A stretch of 17,835 nucleotides of DNA from CAZYWA01 sp964650975 [NCBI: uncultured bacterium] (lineage in GTDB: Bacteria > JADJOY01), in assembly GCA_964650975.1 (NCBI GenBank), contig CAZYWA010000111.1, positions 1 through 17,835 of the forward strand, written 5' to 3'. A program made the translations under genes and the position numbers. Below are positions 1 to 7,220 of this stretch, piece by piece. The notes beneath the pieces are model-generated. The model saw nothing but the letters and a program-made list of their open reading frames with translations. It had not been told where the DNA came from and searched no databases. The number at the start of each line of letters is the position of its first letter. The stretch's first letter is position 1.

Positions 1-256
1 ACCGCATCCGACGCGCGTACATCGTCGAGGACAACGTGGTCTCGATGGCGAAGCTTCCGCGGCGCCGTTCCGCATCGGCGAGCCGACGGAGCACCTCACG
101 ACCAGCCGCAACGGGATGCGTGAAGGGCGAGCCTTCGGCTTGAATCTCGTCCACATTCAGAAACTTGAAGCCCGGATACAACGCCGGCAGCAATTCCCGC
201 GCGAACGTGGTCTTTCCTGCGCCATTCGCGCCGGCGATCACGACCGCTTGAGCCAC
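1..256 (-). CDS. Zeta-toxin-like P-loop kinase (COG4185 type), N-terminal part, runs off the left edge
   Basis: The minus strand reads about 85 codons from a GTG at 256 to the window edge without a stop. A TGA lies in frame just upstream, so the start must be this GTG or a later codon. Near the N-terminus is a Walker A loop, AGANGAGKTTFARELLP. It is followed by FLNVDEI, a P-F-T-H stretch, an AAGREVLRRL helix and the signature FAIETTLSS, in the order seen in zeta-toxin/COG4185 predicted kinases. Family members phosphorylate a small substrate such as a UDP-sugar and act as toxins or housekeeping kinases; which applies here is not visible. The C-terminal half is outside the window. I see no convincing antitoxin gene in the 120 bp upstream. 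Family assignment is confident, toxin role is not. Confidence 0.82.
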   Translation of the reverse strand, partial: MAQAVVIAGANGAGKTTFARELLPALYPGFKFLNVDEIQAEGSPFTHPVAAGREVLRRLADAERRRGSFAIETTLSSTMYARRMR

Positions 257-375
257 TGCGAGATCCGATCACCAGCACCGCTCGCGTCTGCCCCACGGCA
301 TAGCTCACCTCACCTGCCCGCGGAGGTGGCTCCGTCATCAGAAATTCTGCATTCGGGTCGCGTCAGTGGCAACGG

Positions 376-1173
376 CTAGCTCGGCGCCCGCGCCGCGGCC
401 CCAGCCGACAAACCGATGTCGCGGAAGAACGCCCGCAGCTCGGCCGCGTACTCGACCGAGTTGGCCGGCAGGATCGTGTTGTGGTCGCCGCGTGGGAACA
501 CGACCAGCCGCTTGTCGGCACCGCCGCCCCAGGCGTAGAGCCGCTCGGCGTGCGACGGGTCGAGCAGGTCGTCCCCCGCGGCGTGCAGGACCAGCTGGGG
601 GCCGGTGTACCCCTTCAACTTCGAGCGGTGGTCGAAGCACGACGCCAGTGCCTCTGCGGCCGACCCGGCACCGTACCCAGCGGCCTCGGCCACGAGATCG
701 AGCGGCCACAGGTCGGCCAGCGCCGCGACCCCGCTCTCGATCACGAGGCCCGCGAGTCCCGGCAGCCGGCGAGCTAGCTCGATGGCATACAAGCTCCCCA
801 GCGATCGCCCGAAAGCCGCCACCCGGCCGGCCGACACCCCCAGAGCCGCGACCACCCGCTCTCCGTCCCCGAGCATCCCCGCCAGGGCCGGCTCGCCGCC
901 CGAGGCCCCGTACCCGCGGTACTCGGCGAAGCAGACGTTGACGCCGGCTTCATCGAACAAGGAGCCACAGTAACGGTCGCACTCGGCCGCGAGCTCGCCG
1001 TTGCCGTGGAAGTAGACGACCCATCCAGCGTCGGGATGGGTGCGGCGAAGGTGGCAACCGAGTTGGTACCCGTCGGCCTCGACCAGGAGTGTGGGCGGGA
1101 TGGATGTGGAACGTGGGAAGAACACCCGGCGGCCAACAGATGGGTGATCCAACAGGTTGGCGGCGTCAGGCAC
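376..1173 (-). CDS. Alpha/beta hydrolase (serine hydrolase, ABHD13/17-like)
   Basis: The 265-aa product has the full alpha/beta hydrolase motif set. The oxyanion-hole segment YFHGNGE lies at about 54-60, YRGYGASGG at 85-93, and the nucleophile elbow GRSLG at 122-126 with Ser124. An acidic stretch GDDLLDP at 200-206 holds the likely Asp, and GDHNT at 229-233 supplies His231. The HGN motif and small size resemble the ABHD13/ABHD17 group of esterases/thioesterases, but the substrate cannot be deduced. There is no signal peptide, so it is probably cytoplasmic. The start is a GTG; the region just upstream belongs to another reading frame (a damaged membrane-protein gene on the same strand, 72 bp away). 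The enzyme class is clear. Confidence 0.88.
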   Translation of the reverse strand: MPDAANLLDHPSVGRRVFFPRSTSIPPTLLVEADGYQLGCHLRRTHPDAGWVVYFHGNGELAAECDRYCGSLFDEAGVNVCFAEYRGYGASGGEPALAGMLGDGERVVAALGVSAGRVAAFGRSLGSLYAIELARRLPGLAGLVIESGVAALADLWPLDLVAEAAGYGAGSAAEALASCFDHRSKLKGYTGPQLVLHAAGDDLLDPSHAERLYAWGGGADKRLVVFPRGDHNTILPANSVEYAAELRAFFRDIGLSAGAAARAPS

Positions 1174-1245
1174 GTACGCTGCTGTTCGCTTCCGCTGCCG
1201 ACCCGCAGAGCTCGGCGGCGATCACGGATTACCATGCCGTCAGCT

Positions 1246-1649
1246 TCAAGCGCTACCGCGGGTGCCGTCAGGTGGAGCGCCAAGCTCGCCGGTGTGGCTC
1301 GAATTGGCAGGGGCAAACGCCGAGTCGATGGCGTCGCGCCACCATTGCCAGCCCACCGCCATGAATACGAAAGCAGTAGCACCGACGGCGGGCCGTCACC
1401 GTGGATCAGGCACGCTGCGTCGACGGTGAGAGGCACGGTCCAGGCCGGATGGAGGGCTGTGGCCAGAACGCAAACGCTAAGCACGGGCAGAGGCGCGTGG
1501 TGCGATCTGCGTCGGCGTATCACCGCAACCAGCGTTCCGACGCCAGCCAAGATCCACGAGATCTCACGAATGTTGCGCGCCGTCGACGTGTAGTCACGAT
1601 CGTCCAACAGCAAGCAAGCGAACGCGCGCGCGGAAACGAGACGGTTCAT
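1246..1649 (-). pseudogene. Small multi-spanning membrane protein gene with an apparent frameshift
   Basis: From ATG 1649 the minus strand encodes a protein with hydrophobic segments ILAGVGTLVAVI and LPVLSVCVLATALHPAW, then DAACLIHGDG. After about position 1390 this frame turns into Arg/Pro/Ser-rich shadow-type sequence. The neighbouring frame then gives a third hydrophobic stretch, VGATAFVFMAVGWQWWRDAI, followed by a hydrophilic tail to a TGA at 1246-1248. Joining the two frames needs one missing base around 1381-1402 and gives roughly 130 aa with about three membrane spans. I do not recognise the family, although an HPAW motif is seen in some uncharacterised small bacterial membrane proteins. 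The break could be a real mutation or a sequencing error. The uninterrupted alternative frame that runs on into the hydrolase gene is not believable as protein. Confidence 0.5.
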
Positions 1650-1977
1650 GCTGACAGGTGCGCACGGTGGGGCGCGTCGGGGTGACGCGGTGGGTGCGAG
1701 ACGCGCTCACCTATCCGCTTTACAAGCAGCTGACGTAAAGTTTTACAAATAGATAACTAAAAAAGTTACGAACAGCTAAACCATGACCTCGGATCGGGAC
1801 CCCTAGGCCGCACTTCCCCGTGAAAATGGCACTTTCTTGCGATCAGAGCCCGAGGGGATGCAATTTGGGCACTCGAGATCCGAAACCCTAGCCGGCCGCC
1901 CATTCCACGGTGCTTCGACGCTGCACTCCCTGGGCCGGCGCGCCGCCCCTGCGCGTCGCCGAGAACAGCCGGCTGAA
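1650..1977. other. Intergenic region, no gene seen
   Basis: This 328-bp gap separates the start of the minus-strand membrane-protein gene from the end of the minus-strand GT4 gene. I find no credible gene in it. A 71-codon minus frame at 1766-1981 is Arg/Ser/Gly-rich and matches nothing I know. The only notable content is the AT-rich island around 1718-1775, which contrasts sharply with the GC-rich surroundings and may be a promoter/operator for the gene starting at 1649. Confidence 0.6.
1718..1748. promoter_or_regulatory. AT-rich operator-like repeat cluster
   Basis: The box CTTTAC at 1718-1723 is matched by its inverse GTAAAG at 1735-1740. TTTTAC follows at once (1741-1746), so GTAAA/TTTAC also form a close inverted pair. 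TTTACAA occurs as a direct repeat at 1719-1725 and 1742-1748, 23 bp apart. The AT-rich run continues to about 1775. It lies 70-100 bp upstream of the minus-strand start at 1649. This looks like a transcription-factor site, but no regulator is identified and no convincing -35/-10 pair was found. Confidence 0.3.
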
Positions 1978-3201
1978 TCACCTTGAGATGACCTGACGAA
2001 CTGGCGCGGGCTGCGTCGCGAAACCCGTCACCAGCTCGCGAAGGTGTTTCACGAATCGCTCGGCCGTGAAGAGTGGCTGGCGCGAAGCGAGGCGCTCGCG
2101 CAGCTCGTCTTGTAGCGCGCGGCTCGACAACACTGCACCGATCTTCGCGACGGCGTCGTCGCGACTCGAGAAGAGCAGCCGCTCGTCACCTCCGAGGATC
2201 TCGACCGGCCCGCCACCCGCGGGCGCGAAAGGGATGGCGCCCGCGAGCAGCGCTTCGGCGACCGCCATGCCGAACGGCTCCTCGCGCATGCCGTGGATCG
2301 CGTAGCGGCTGCGCGAGAGTAGCCGCGCGAGCGGCTCGCGCTCGACGTTCCGGTGAACGCGGATCCACGAGCGGTGTCGCTCCACCAGTGGCTCGAGCTC
2401 GCGCCAGTAGCCGGCGTCGTAGTCGAGGAGTGCCAGATCGAGGGTGATTCCCGAGCTGGCGGGACCGCGCTCGCGCACTGCGGCCAGGATCTCGATCACG
2501 TCCTGGTAGCGTTTCTCGCGCGACACCCGGCCCGAGCACACGAACCCCGCCGAGCGCTCCGCCCAGGGGACGTCCTCGAACCGACCCGGCGCGGGCGGGT
2601 AAAGCACGATGCTCTCGACGGCGTACGCGTCGCGCATCCGGGCCGCAGCCCACGCCGAGCATGCGAGCGTCAGGTTCTTTCGGACTCCCTCGTCCCCGAA
2701 CGAGGAGATGCGGTGCGCCAGGTGCCAGTAGGCGAGAAGCGCCGCGCCACGGATCCGGCTCGGGTCGACCGCGGCGTCCAGCCGGATCTGGTGGTCGTAG
2801 GGATTCGCCACGAACTGGATTCCCGGGCGTCCGAAGTCGGTGTCGTTCTCGCCGGAGATCAGCACGTCGAAGCGATCCGCGCGCGCCAGCTGCTTCGCGA
2901 TGCGCATCAGCAAGTGGTTTTTGATGAGCGGCAGCGGCTGCGGGAGTGGTCCCAAGATCGCGCGCCAGGCGGCACCGGGAACCAGGCTCTCGATCAGCGC
3001 GCCCGCGAGGTGCGTGCCGTAGAAGCGATCGACGGCATCGAAGTCGGGCGGGAGCCAGCTCAAGAGCGTCAGCGAGCAGTCGCGGACCAGCGCCTCGGCC
3101 ATCCACGCCGCGACTCCGTTTGCGCCGCCGACGGGGTGGAGTGATCGCTGCAGCAGCAACACCCGCAGCGGTCCACATTCGGAAGAGGAAGAGAACGTCA
3201 C
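1978..3201 (-). CDS. Glycosyltransferase family 4 (GT-B fold)
   Basis: The 407-aa product begins with RVLLLQRSLHPVGGANGV, a GT-B N-terminal strand plus Gly-rich loop. The C-terminal Rossmann half has the typical opening SGRVSREKR at about 223-231. The GT4 E-x7-E signature is at Glu308 and Glu316 within EEPFGMAVAE, followed by PAGGGPVEI. These motifs define retaining nucleotide-sugar-dependent transferases of GT4; donor and acceptor are unknown. No membrane segment is evident, so it is probably cytoplasmic or peripheral. Translation appears to start at GTG 3201, only 38 bp from the divergent oxidoreductase start, so both probably use a shared promoter region. The neighbours (sugar oxidoreductase, second glycosyltransferase) suggest surface glycan or glycoside synthesis. 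Confidence 0.9.
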   Translation of the reverse strand: MTFSSSSECGPLRVLLLQRSLHPVGGANGVAAWMAEALVRDCSLTLLSWLPPDFDAVDRFYGTHLAGALIESLVPGAAWRAILGPLPQPLPLIKNHLLMRIAKQLARADRFDVLISGENDTDFGRPGIQFVANPYDHQIRLDAAVDPSRIRGAALLAYWHLAHRISSFGDEGVRKNLTLACSAWAAARMRDAYAVESIVLYPPAPGRFEDVPWAERSAGFVCSGRVSREKRYQDVIEILAAVRERGPASSGITLDLALLDYDAGYWRELEPLVERHRSWIRVHRNVEREPLARLLSRSRYAIHGMREEPFGMAVAEALLAGAIPFAPAGGGPVEILGGDERLLFSSRDDAVAKIGAVLSSRALQDELRERLASRQPLFTAERFVKHLRELVTGFATQPAPVRQVISR

Positions 3202-3239
3202 GTTTCGCGCCGCACCGGATGGTACGATGCTCGATCCCG

Positions 3240-4358
3240 ATGAGTGAAACCGCGCGACCGCTCTCGATCGCGATCGTCGGCTGCGGCGAGGTCACCGAGC
3301 ACAAGCACCTGCCGGTGTTGCGCATGCTGGCGGATGTGCGCGTGGTCGCGCTGATCGACAGCGAGCCGGCTCGCGCGCGCTCGCTGGCGAGCCGCTTCGG
3401 CGTGCCGCACGCCGGCTCGGATCTGGCCTACGTGCTCGGGCGGTCCGACATTGACGCCGTGGCGGTCGGCGTGCCGCCGGCGGCTCACGTCGAGGTCGCG
3501 ATCGCGGCGATCGACGCGGGGAAGCACGTGCTGGTCGAGAAGCCGGTGTCGCTGACGCTCGACAACGCCGACCGGCTGGTGGCGCGCGCCGCCGCGTCGC
3601 CGCGGAAGGTGATGGTCGGTTTCCACATGCGCTTTCACCGGCTGGTGCGGCAGGCGAAAGCGATCGTCGAGAGCGGCGTGCTCGGTCCGCTCGAATCGGT
3701 ACGCTCGATCTGGAACGTGCCGCGCGCCGATCGCGAGACGGCGCTCTGGAAGCATCGCCGCGAAACCGGCGGTGGCTCGATCCTCGAGCTCGGCGTGCAT
3801 CATTTCGATCTGTGGAGCTTCCTGCTCGGCACCCACGTGGCGAGCATCTTCGCGGAGAGCACGCCGGGCCAGCGCGACGACGAGGTGGCGGTGGCCACGG
3901 CGCGGCTCGAGAACGGAGTCCTCGCCTCGGTTGTGCTCTCCGAGCGCACCAGTCACAACATCGAATTCGAGGTGAGCGGACGAGCGGGACGGGTGCGGGT
4001 CGCGTGCCTCAAGTTCGACGGTCTGGAAGTGGTGCCCACGAGCGGCGTCCCGGGCAGCTTTGCGACACGGCTCGAACGCATGCGGCACACGTGGACGGAG
4101 CTGCCGGGCGGTGTCGCCGCCGGCCGTCAAGGTGGCGACTACCTGCTCTCGTATCGGAACGAGTGGCGCCACTTCGTCGACGCGATCCGCGACGGCCGCG
4201 CCATCGAGTCGACCGCGGAAGACGGTCGCGAAGCGCTCGCGGTGGCGCTCGCGGCGCTGGCCTCGGCCTCGTCGGGTCTGGCGGTGGCGCCCGCTCAGGC
4301 ACCGCGTGCTCCGGTTCCCTCGACCGTTGCCTCGAAACGAACCGCGGTCACGACGTGA
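3240..4358 (+). CDS. Gfo/Idh/MocA family NAD(P)-dependent sugar oxidoreductase
   Basis: The 372-aa product opens with a Rossmann nucleotide-binding motif, IAIVGCGEVTEHKHLP (about 10-25). It has the family EKP motif at 100-102 (HVLVEKPVSL). The substrate-domain motif GGGSILELGVHHFDLW at 177-192 contains the conserved active-site His. Family members oxidise or reduce sugars and cyclitols, often nucleotide-sugars feeding glycan synthesis. ATG 3240 is chosen because it places the Rossmann motif about ten residues from the N-terminus. An in-frame ATG at 3219 is possible but adds only MVRCSIP. No strong Shine-Dalgarno is seen. The gene overlaps the next by 4 bp. The tail after about residue 345 is Ala/Pro-rich and probably disordered. 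Confidence 0.92.
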   Translation: MSETARPLSIAIVGCGEVTEHKHLPVLRMLADVRVVALIDSEPARARSLASRFGVPHAGSDLAYVLGRSDIDAVAVGVPPAAHVEVAIAAIDAGKHVLVEKPVSLTLDNADRLVARAAASPRKVMVGFHMRFHRLVRQAKAIVESGVLGPLESVRSIWNVPRADRETALWKHRRETGGGSILELGVHHFDLWSFLLGTHVASIFAESTPGQRDDEVAVATARLENGVLASVVLSERTSHNIEFEVSGRAGRVRVACLKFDGLEVVPTSGVPGSFATRLERMRHTWTELPGGVAAGRQGGDYLLSYRNEWRHFVDAIRDGRAIESTAEDGREALAVALAALASASSGLAVAPAQAPRAPVPSTVASKRTAVTT

Positions 4359-5305
4359 GCCTGCCGTTCGTCTCCGTGGTGGTGCCGAGCTTCCGCCGGC
4401 CCGAGAAGCTCACTTGCTTGCTGACGTCGCTCGCGGCACTCGACTATCCGCGGGACCGGTTCGAGGTGGTGATCGTCGACGACGGCGGTGGCATCGATCT
4501 CGAGCCGGCGATCGCTCCGTTCCGGGATCGGCTCGAGGTGGTGCTGCTCGCCGCCGCGCGGCAGGGCGGCCCGGCGAGCGCGCGCCAGATCGGGGTCGAG
4601 CGGGCGCGCGGCTCGCTGCTCGCCTTCACCGACGACGATTGCACGCTGCCGTCCAACTGGCTGAAGGCGATCGTCGCCGCGAGCGCGCGGCACCCCGGTG
4701 CCGCGATCGGCGGTCACGTCGAAAACGCGTCGACGAGCAACCCGTTCTCGACCGCGAGCCAGCTGCTCATCGAGTACCTCTGCGAAGGCGCGCCGCAGCA
4801 GGTGGGCCCGGCCGGTTTCTTCACCACCAACAACGCCGCGTTCCCGGCCGACCGCTTCGCCGCGGTGGGCGGCATGGATCGCGGCTGGTCGATCGCGGGT
4901 GGAGAGGACCGCGATCTCTTCGATCGCTGGGCGATGGCGGGGAACGAGCTGGTGCACGTCGCGGAGATGATCGTGCGTCACGATCATCCCCTGAGCGCCC
5001 GGAGCTTCTGGCAAAAGCACCTGAGCTATGGGCGCGGTGCGTTCGCGTTCCGGCAGATCCGCGCCGAGCGCCGCGAGCAGCGGCTGCGCGTCGAGCGGAT
5101 GGGGTTCTACCTCCGCATGCTCCGGCTGCCGTTTGGACGATACCCGTGGCCGAGAGCGCTGGTGCTCGCGACGCTGCTCGCGGTGTCGCAGCTGGCCAAC
5201 GCCGTGGGTTTTTTCTCGCAGGCCGGCGCTTTTTGGCTGCGCGGCTCTCGATCTCCCCAGGAAGGTCCGATCGCCAGCGCCCGCCGCCACGCGCTGCGCT
5301 CGTAG
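4355..5305 (+). CDS. Glycosyltransferase family 2 (GT-A fold)
   Basis: The 316-aa product starts SLPFVSVVVPSFRRPEKL. It has the nucleotide-binding VDDGG at about 41-45 and the metal-binding triad FTDDDC at 91-96. The acceptor-side motif GGEDRDLFDRW, the inverting-GT2 'ED' motif, is at 182-192. A hydrophobic stretch near 265-285 (ALVLATLLAVSQLANAVGFF) may anchor it to the inner membrane. The GTG start at 4355 overlaps the TGA of the upstream oxidoreductase in a GTGA arrangement, which implies translational coupling. The sugar and acceptor cannot be read from sequence. Context with a second glycosyltransferase and two oxidoreductases suggests assembly of a modified glycan or glycolipid. Confidence 0.92.
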   Translation: MSLPFVSVVVPSFRRPEKLTCLLTSLAALDYPRDRFEVVIVDDGGGIDLEPAIAPFRDRLEVVLLAAARQGGPASARQIGVERARGSLLAFTDDDCTLPSNWLKAIVAASARHPGAAIGGHVENASTSNPFSTASQLLIEYLCEGAPQQVGPAGFFTTNNAAFPADRFAAVGGMDRGWSIAGGEDRDLFDRWAMAGNELVHVAEMIVRHDHPLSARSFWQKHLSYGRGAFAFRQIRAERREQRLRVERMGFYLRMLRLPFGRYPWPRALVLATLLAVSQLANAVGFFSQAGAFWLRGSRSPQEGPIASARRHALRS

Positions 5306-5309
5306 GGCC

Positions 5310-6935
5310 ATGCCCAGGAGTGGCGACGTGAGTCCTCGGGTGCGGCGTGGAAGTCGCTCGCTTCCCGTGGAGGAAGCGGACTTCGTGATCGTCGGCGCGG
5401 GCAGCGCGGGATGCGTGGTCGCGCGGCGGCTCGGCGAGAGCTCCGGCGCGCGGGTGCTGGTTCTCGAGGCGGGCGGCCCGTACAGCCATGGCCTCGACGT
5501 GCCGCTCGTGAGCCTGTGGTTCTGGAGCCGGCGCGCCGCGAGCCTCACCTGGCCCCACGTCACCGCTCCGCAATCGCAGCTCGGCGGACGCAGGCTTGCC
5601 TGGCCGACCGGAAAGCTCGCGGGAGGCAGCTCGTCGATCAACGCGATGATCTATCTGCGCGGCCATCCGGCGTGCTTCGATCGCTGGGCCGCGCTCGGCA
5701 ACCGCGGCTGGAGCTTCGCCGAGTGCCTCCCTCACTTCGTGCGCTCGGAGCGCTACGACGGGCCGGGGTCCGAATTCCACGGCACGAGCGGGCCGCTCGG
5801 CGTTTCCGAGAGCCGCTATCGGCCGGCCAGCGCCGAGGTTTTTCTCGCGGGCTGCGCCGAGGCGGGGATTCCCATCACGCCGGACTTCAACGGCGCCACG
5901 CCGGAAGGCGCGGGCTTCTACCAGCTCACCCAGTGGCACGGCCGGCGAGTGAGCGCGGGGCCGGCCTTTCTGGAACCCGTGGTCGAGCCCGGCCGAGTGA
6001 CGCTATTGACCGGCGCCACGATCACGCGGATCGAGATCGAATCGGGGCGAGCGTGCGGTGTCGAATACCGTCTGGGGGGCGAGCTGCGGCGGGTGCGCGC
6101 TGCGCGGGAGGTGATTCTCGCGGCGGGTGCGCTTCATTCGCCGGCGATCCTCATGCGCTCCGGGGTGGGGCCGGCGGAGCATCTCGAGTCGCACGGCATC
6201 CGGGTGGCGGTCGACTCGCCCGCGGTGGGCGAGCACCTCCACGATCACCCGGGATTTCCCGTGGTCTTCCGGTCGCGCGTGCCGCGGCCGAACCGATTGG
6301 CGTCGCTCGCCGCCGGGGCGCCCGAGTACGCGCTGCGCCGCACCGGCCTCTTCACCTCCAACCTGTGCGACGCGGGCGCCGTGCTGCGCTCGACGCCGGG
6401 GCTCGAGGTCCCGGACGTTCAGATCGTGTTCCACTGGAAGGCGCTGGCGCCGCATCCGCCCGACACCGTCGACCTGCACCTCTTGGTGATCGACCCGAAG
6501 AGCCGCGGCTCGGTGCGGCTGCGCTCGAGCGACCCGCTGGCGTCGCCGGTCGTCGACCCGGGTTATCTCACGGACCCGGCTGATCTCCGTACGGCGGAGC
6601 GCGGGATCGAGATCTGCCGGACGATCGGCCGCACCGGTGCCTTCCGCTCGGCCGGCCTGGGACCCGAGATGGTGCCCGGCGAGGGCTCGTCGCGCGAGGC
6701 GCTTCACGAGTCGATGCGCTGCGGGCTCACCACCGGCTACCACCCGGCGGGGACCTGCCGGATGGGGCCTAACCCCGCGGAATCCGTGGTGGATGACCGA
6801 CTCAGGGTCCACGGAATCACCGGCCTCCGGGTGGCCGACGCCTCGATCATGCCAGAGGTCGTCTCCGCCAACACCAACGCCGCCGCCCTGATGATCGGCG
6901 AGAAGTGCGCGGTTTTCGTGCTGGGACGGGCCTGA
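5310..6935 (+). CDS. GMC-family FAD-dependent oxidoreductase (choline dehydrogenase-like)
   Basis: The 541-aa product has the FAD-binding motif VIVGAGSAGCVVARRL at about 26-41 and the acidic strand end LEAGG at 52-56. The first GMC signature, GKLAGGSSSINAMIYLRG, is at 101-118. The second signature appears as GALHSPAILMRSGVGP. The C-terminal catalytic segment YHPAGTCRMG has His478, followed by SANTNAAALMIGE, where Asn521 is the likely second catalytic residue. GMC enzymes oxidise alcohols or sugars. The length is typical of BetA/alcohol-dehydrogenase-like members. ATG 5310 lies 4 bp after the GT2 stop, so it is probably co-transcribed. The first 20 residues before the Rossmann strand are basic and could be partly untranslated if GTG 5328 is the start. 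Substrate unknown. Confidence 0.93.
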   Translation: MPRSGDVSPRVRRGSRSLPVEEADFVIVGAGSAGCVVARRLGESSGARVLVLEAGGPYSHGLDVPLVSLWFWSRRAASLTWPHVTAPQSQLGGRRLAWPTGKLAGGSSSINAMIYLRGHPACFDRWAALGNRGWSFAECLPHFVRSERYDGPGSEFHGTSGPLGVSESRYRPASAEVFLAGCAEAGIPITPDFNGATPEGAGFYQLTQWHGRRVSAGPAFLEPVVEPGRVTLLTGATITRIEIESGRACGVEYRLGGELRRVRAAREVILAAGALHSPAILMRSGVGPAEHLESHGIRVAVDSPAVGEHLHDHPGFPVVFRSRVPRPNRLASLAAGAPEYALRRTGLFTSNLCDAGAVLRSTPGLEVPDVQIVFHWKALAPHPPDTVDLHLLVIDPKSRGSVRLRSSDPLASPVVDPGYLTDPADLRTAERGIEICRTIGRTGAFRSAGLGPEMVPGEGSSREALHESMRCGLTTGYHPAGTCRMGPNPAESVVDDRLRVHGITGLRVADASIMPEVVSANTNAAALMIGEKCAVFVLGRA

Positions 6936-7220
6936 CGCGCCGCACCAAAAACCGTGCGTTCGAGTGGCTCGGCACCCCCTCCTGGGGTATGCTGGGGATC
7001 CCAGGGCGTCAGGCCCGGACACTCGCCGGAATCGGCTCGAAACGACCCCGATCCGCGTATCGTGAATGCCGCGAAAGCCGAGTGCCGCGCCCATTGCTCA
7101 CGGACGGACCCTGGGCCGCGCCGTCGCACCGGACCCGGCTTGGGAGTCAGGCCGTGAAAGGGCGGGTCGTGGCAGGTGATCGGTGTGATCCCTGGTGAGC
7201 ACGAGGAGCTTCACGAATCC

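Noticed and set aside
96-338. 80-codon minus-strand frame over the left-edge kinase
   Set aside because: Out-of-frame shadow of the zeta-like kinase, which has clear Walker A and ETT motifs in the adjacent frame.
774-1649. A single 291-codon minus-strand frame spanning the membrane-protein gene and part of the hydrolase gene
   Set aside because: Only its first third is protein-like; the rest is a Ser/Arg/Thr-rich out-of-frame reading of the hydrolase gene, whose catalytic motifs are in another frame.
1827-1840. Sigma-54-like TGGCAC...TTGC in the intergenic region
   Set aside because: Only four bases separate TGGCAC from TTGC instead of five, a spacing change that abolishes sigma-54 recognition, and no plus-strand gene follows.
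1766-1981. 71-codon minus-strand frame just downstream of the GT4 gene
   Set aside because: Arg/Ser/Gly-rich, no ribosome binding site, no recognisable motif; looks like random open frame in GC-rich DNA.
2186-3325. 379-codon minus-strand frame overlapping the GT4 gene
   Set aside because: Arg/Ala/Pro-rich shadow; the GT4 motifs are in the other frame.
6970-7010. Short inverted repeats around CTGGGGATCCCAG between the GMC and DHH genes as a terminator
   Set aside because: Stems are only 5-6 bp and no T-run follows on either strand.
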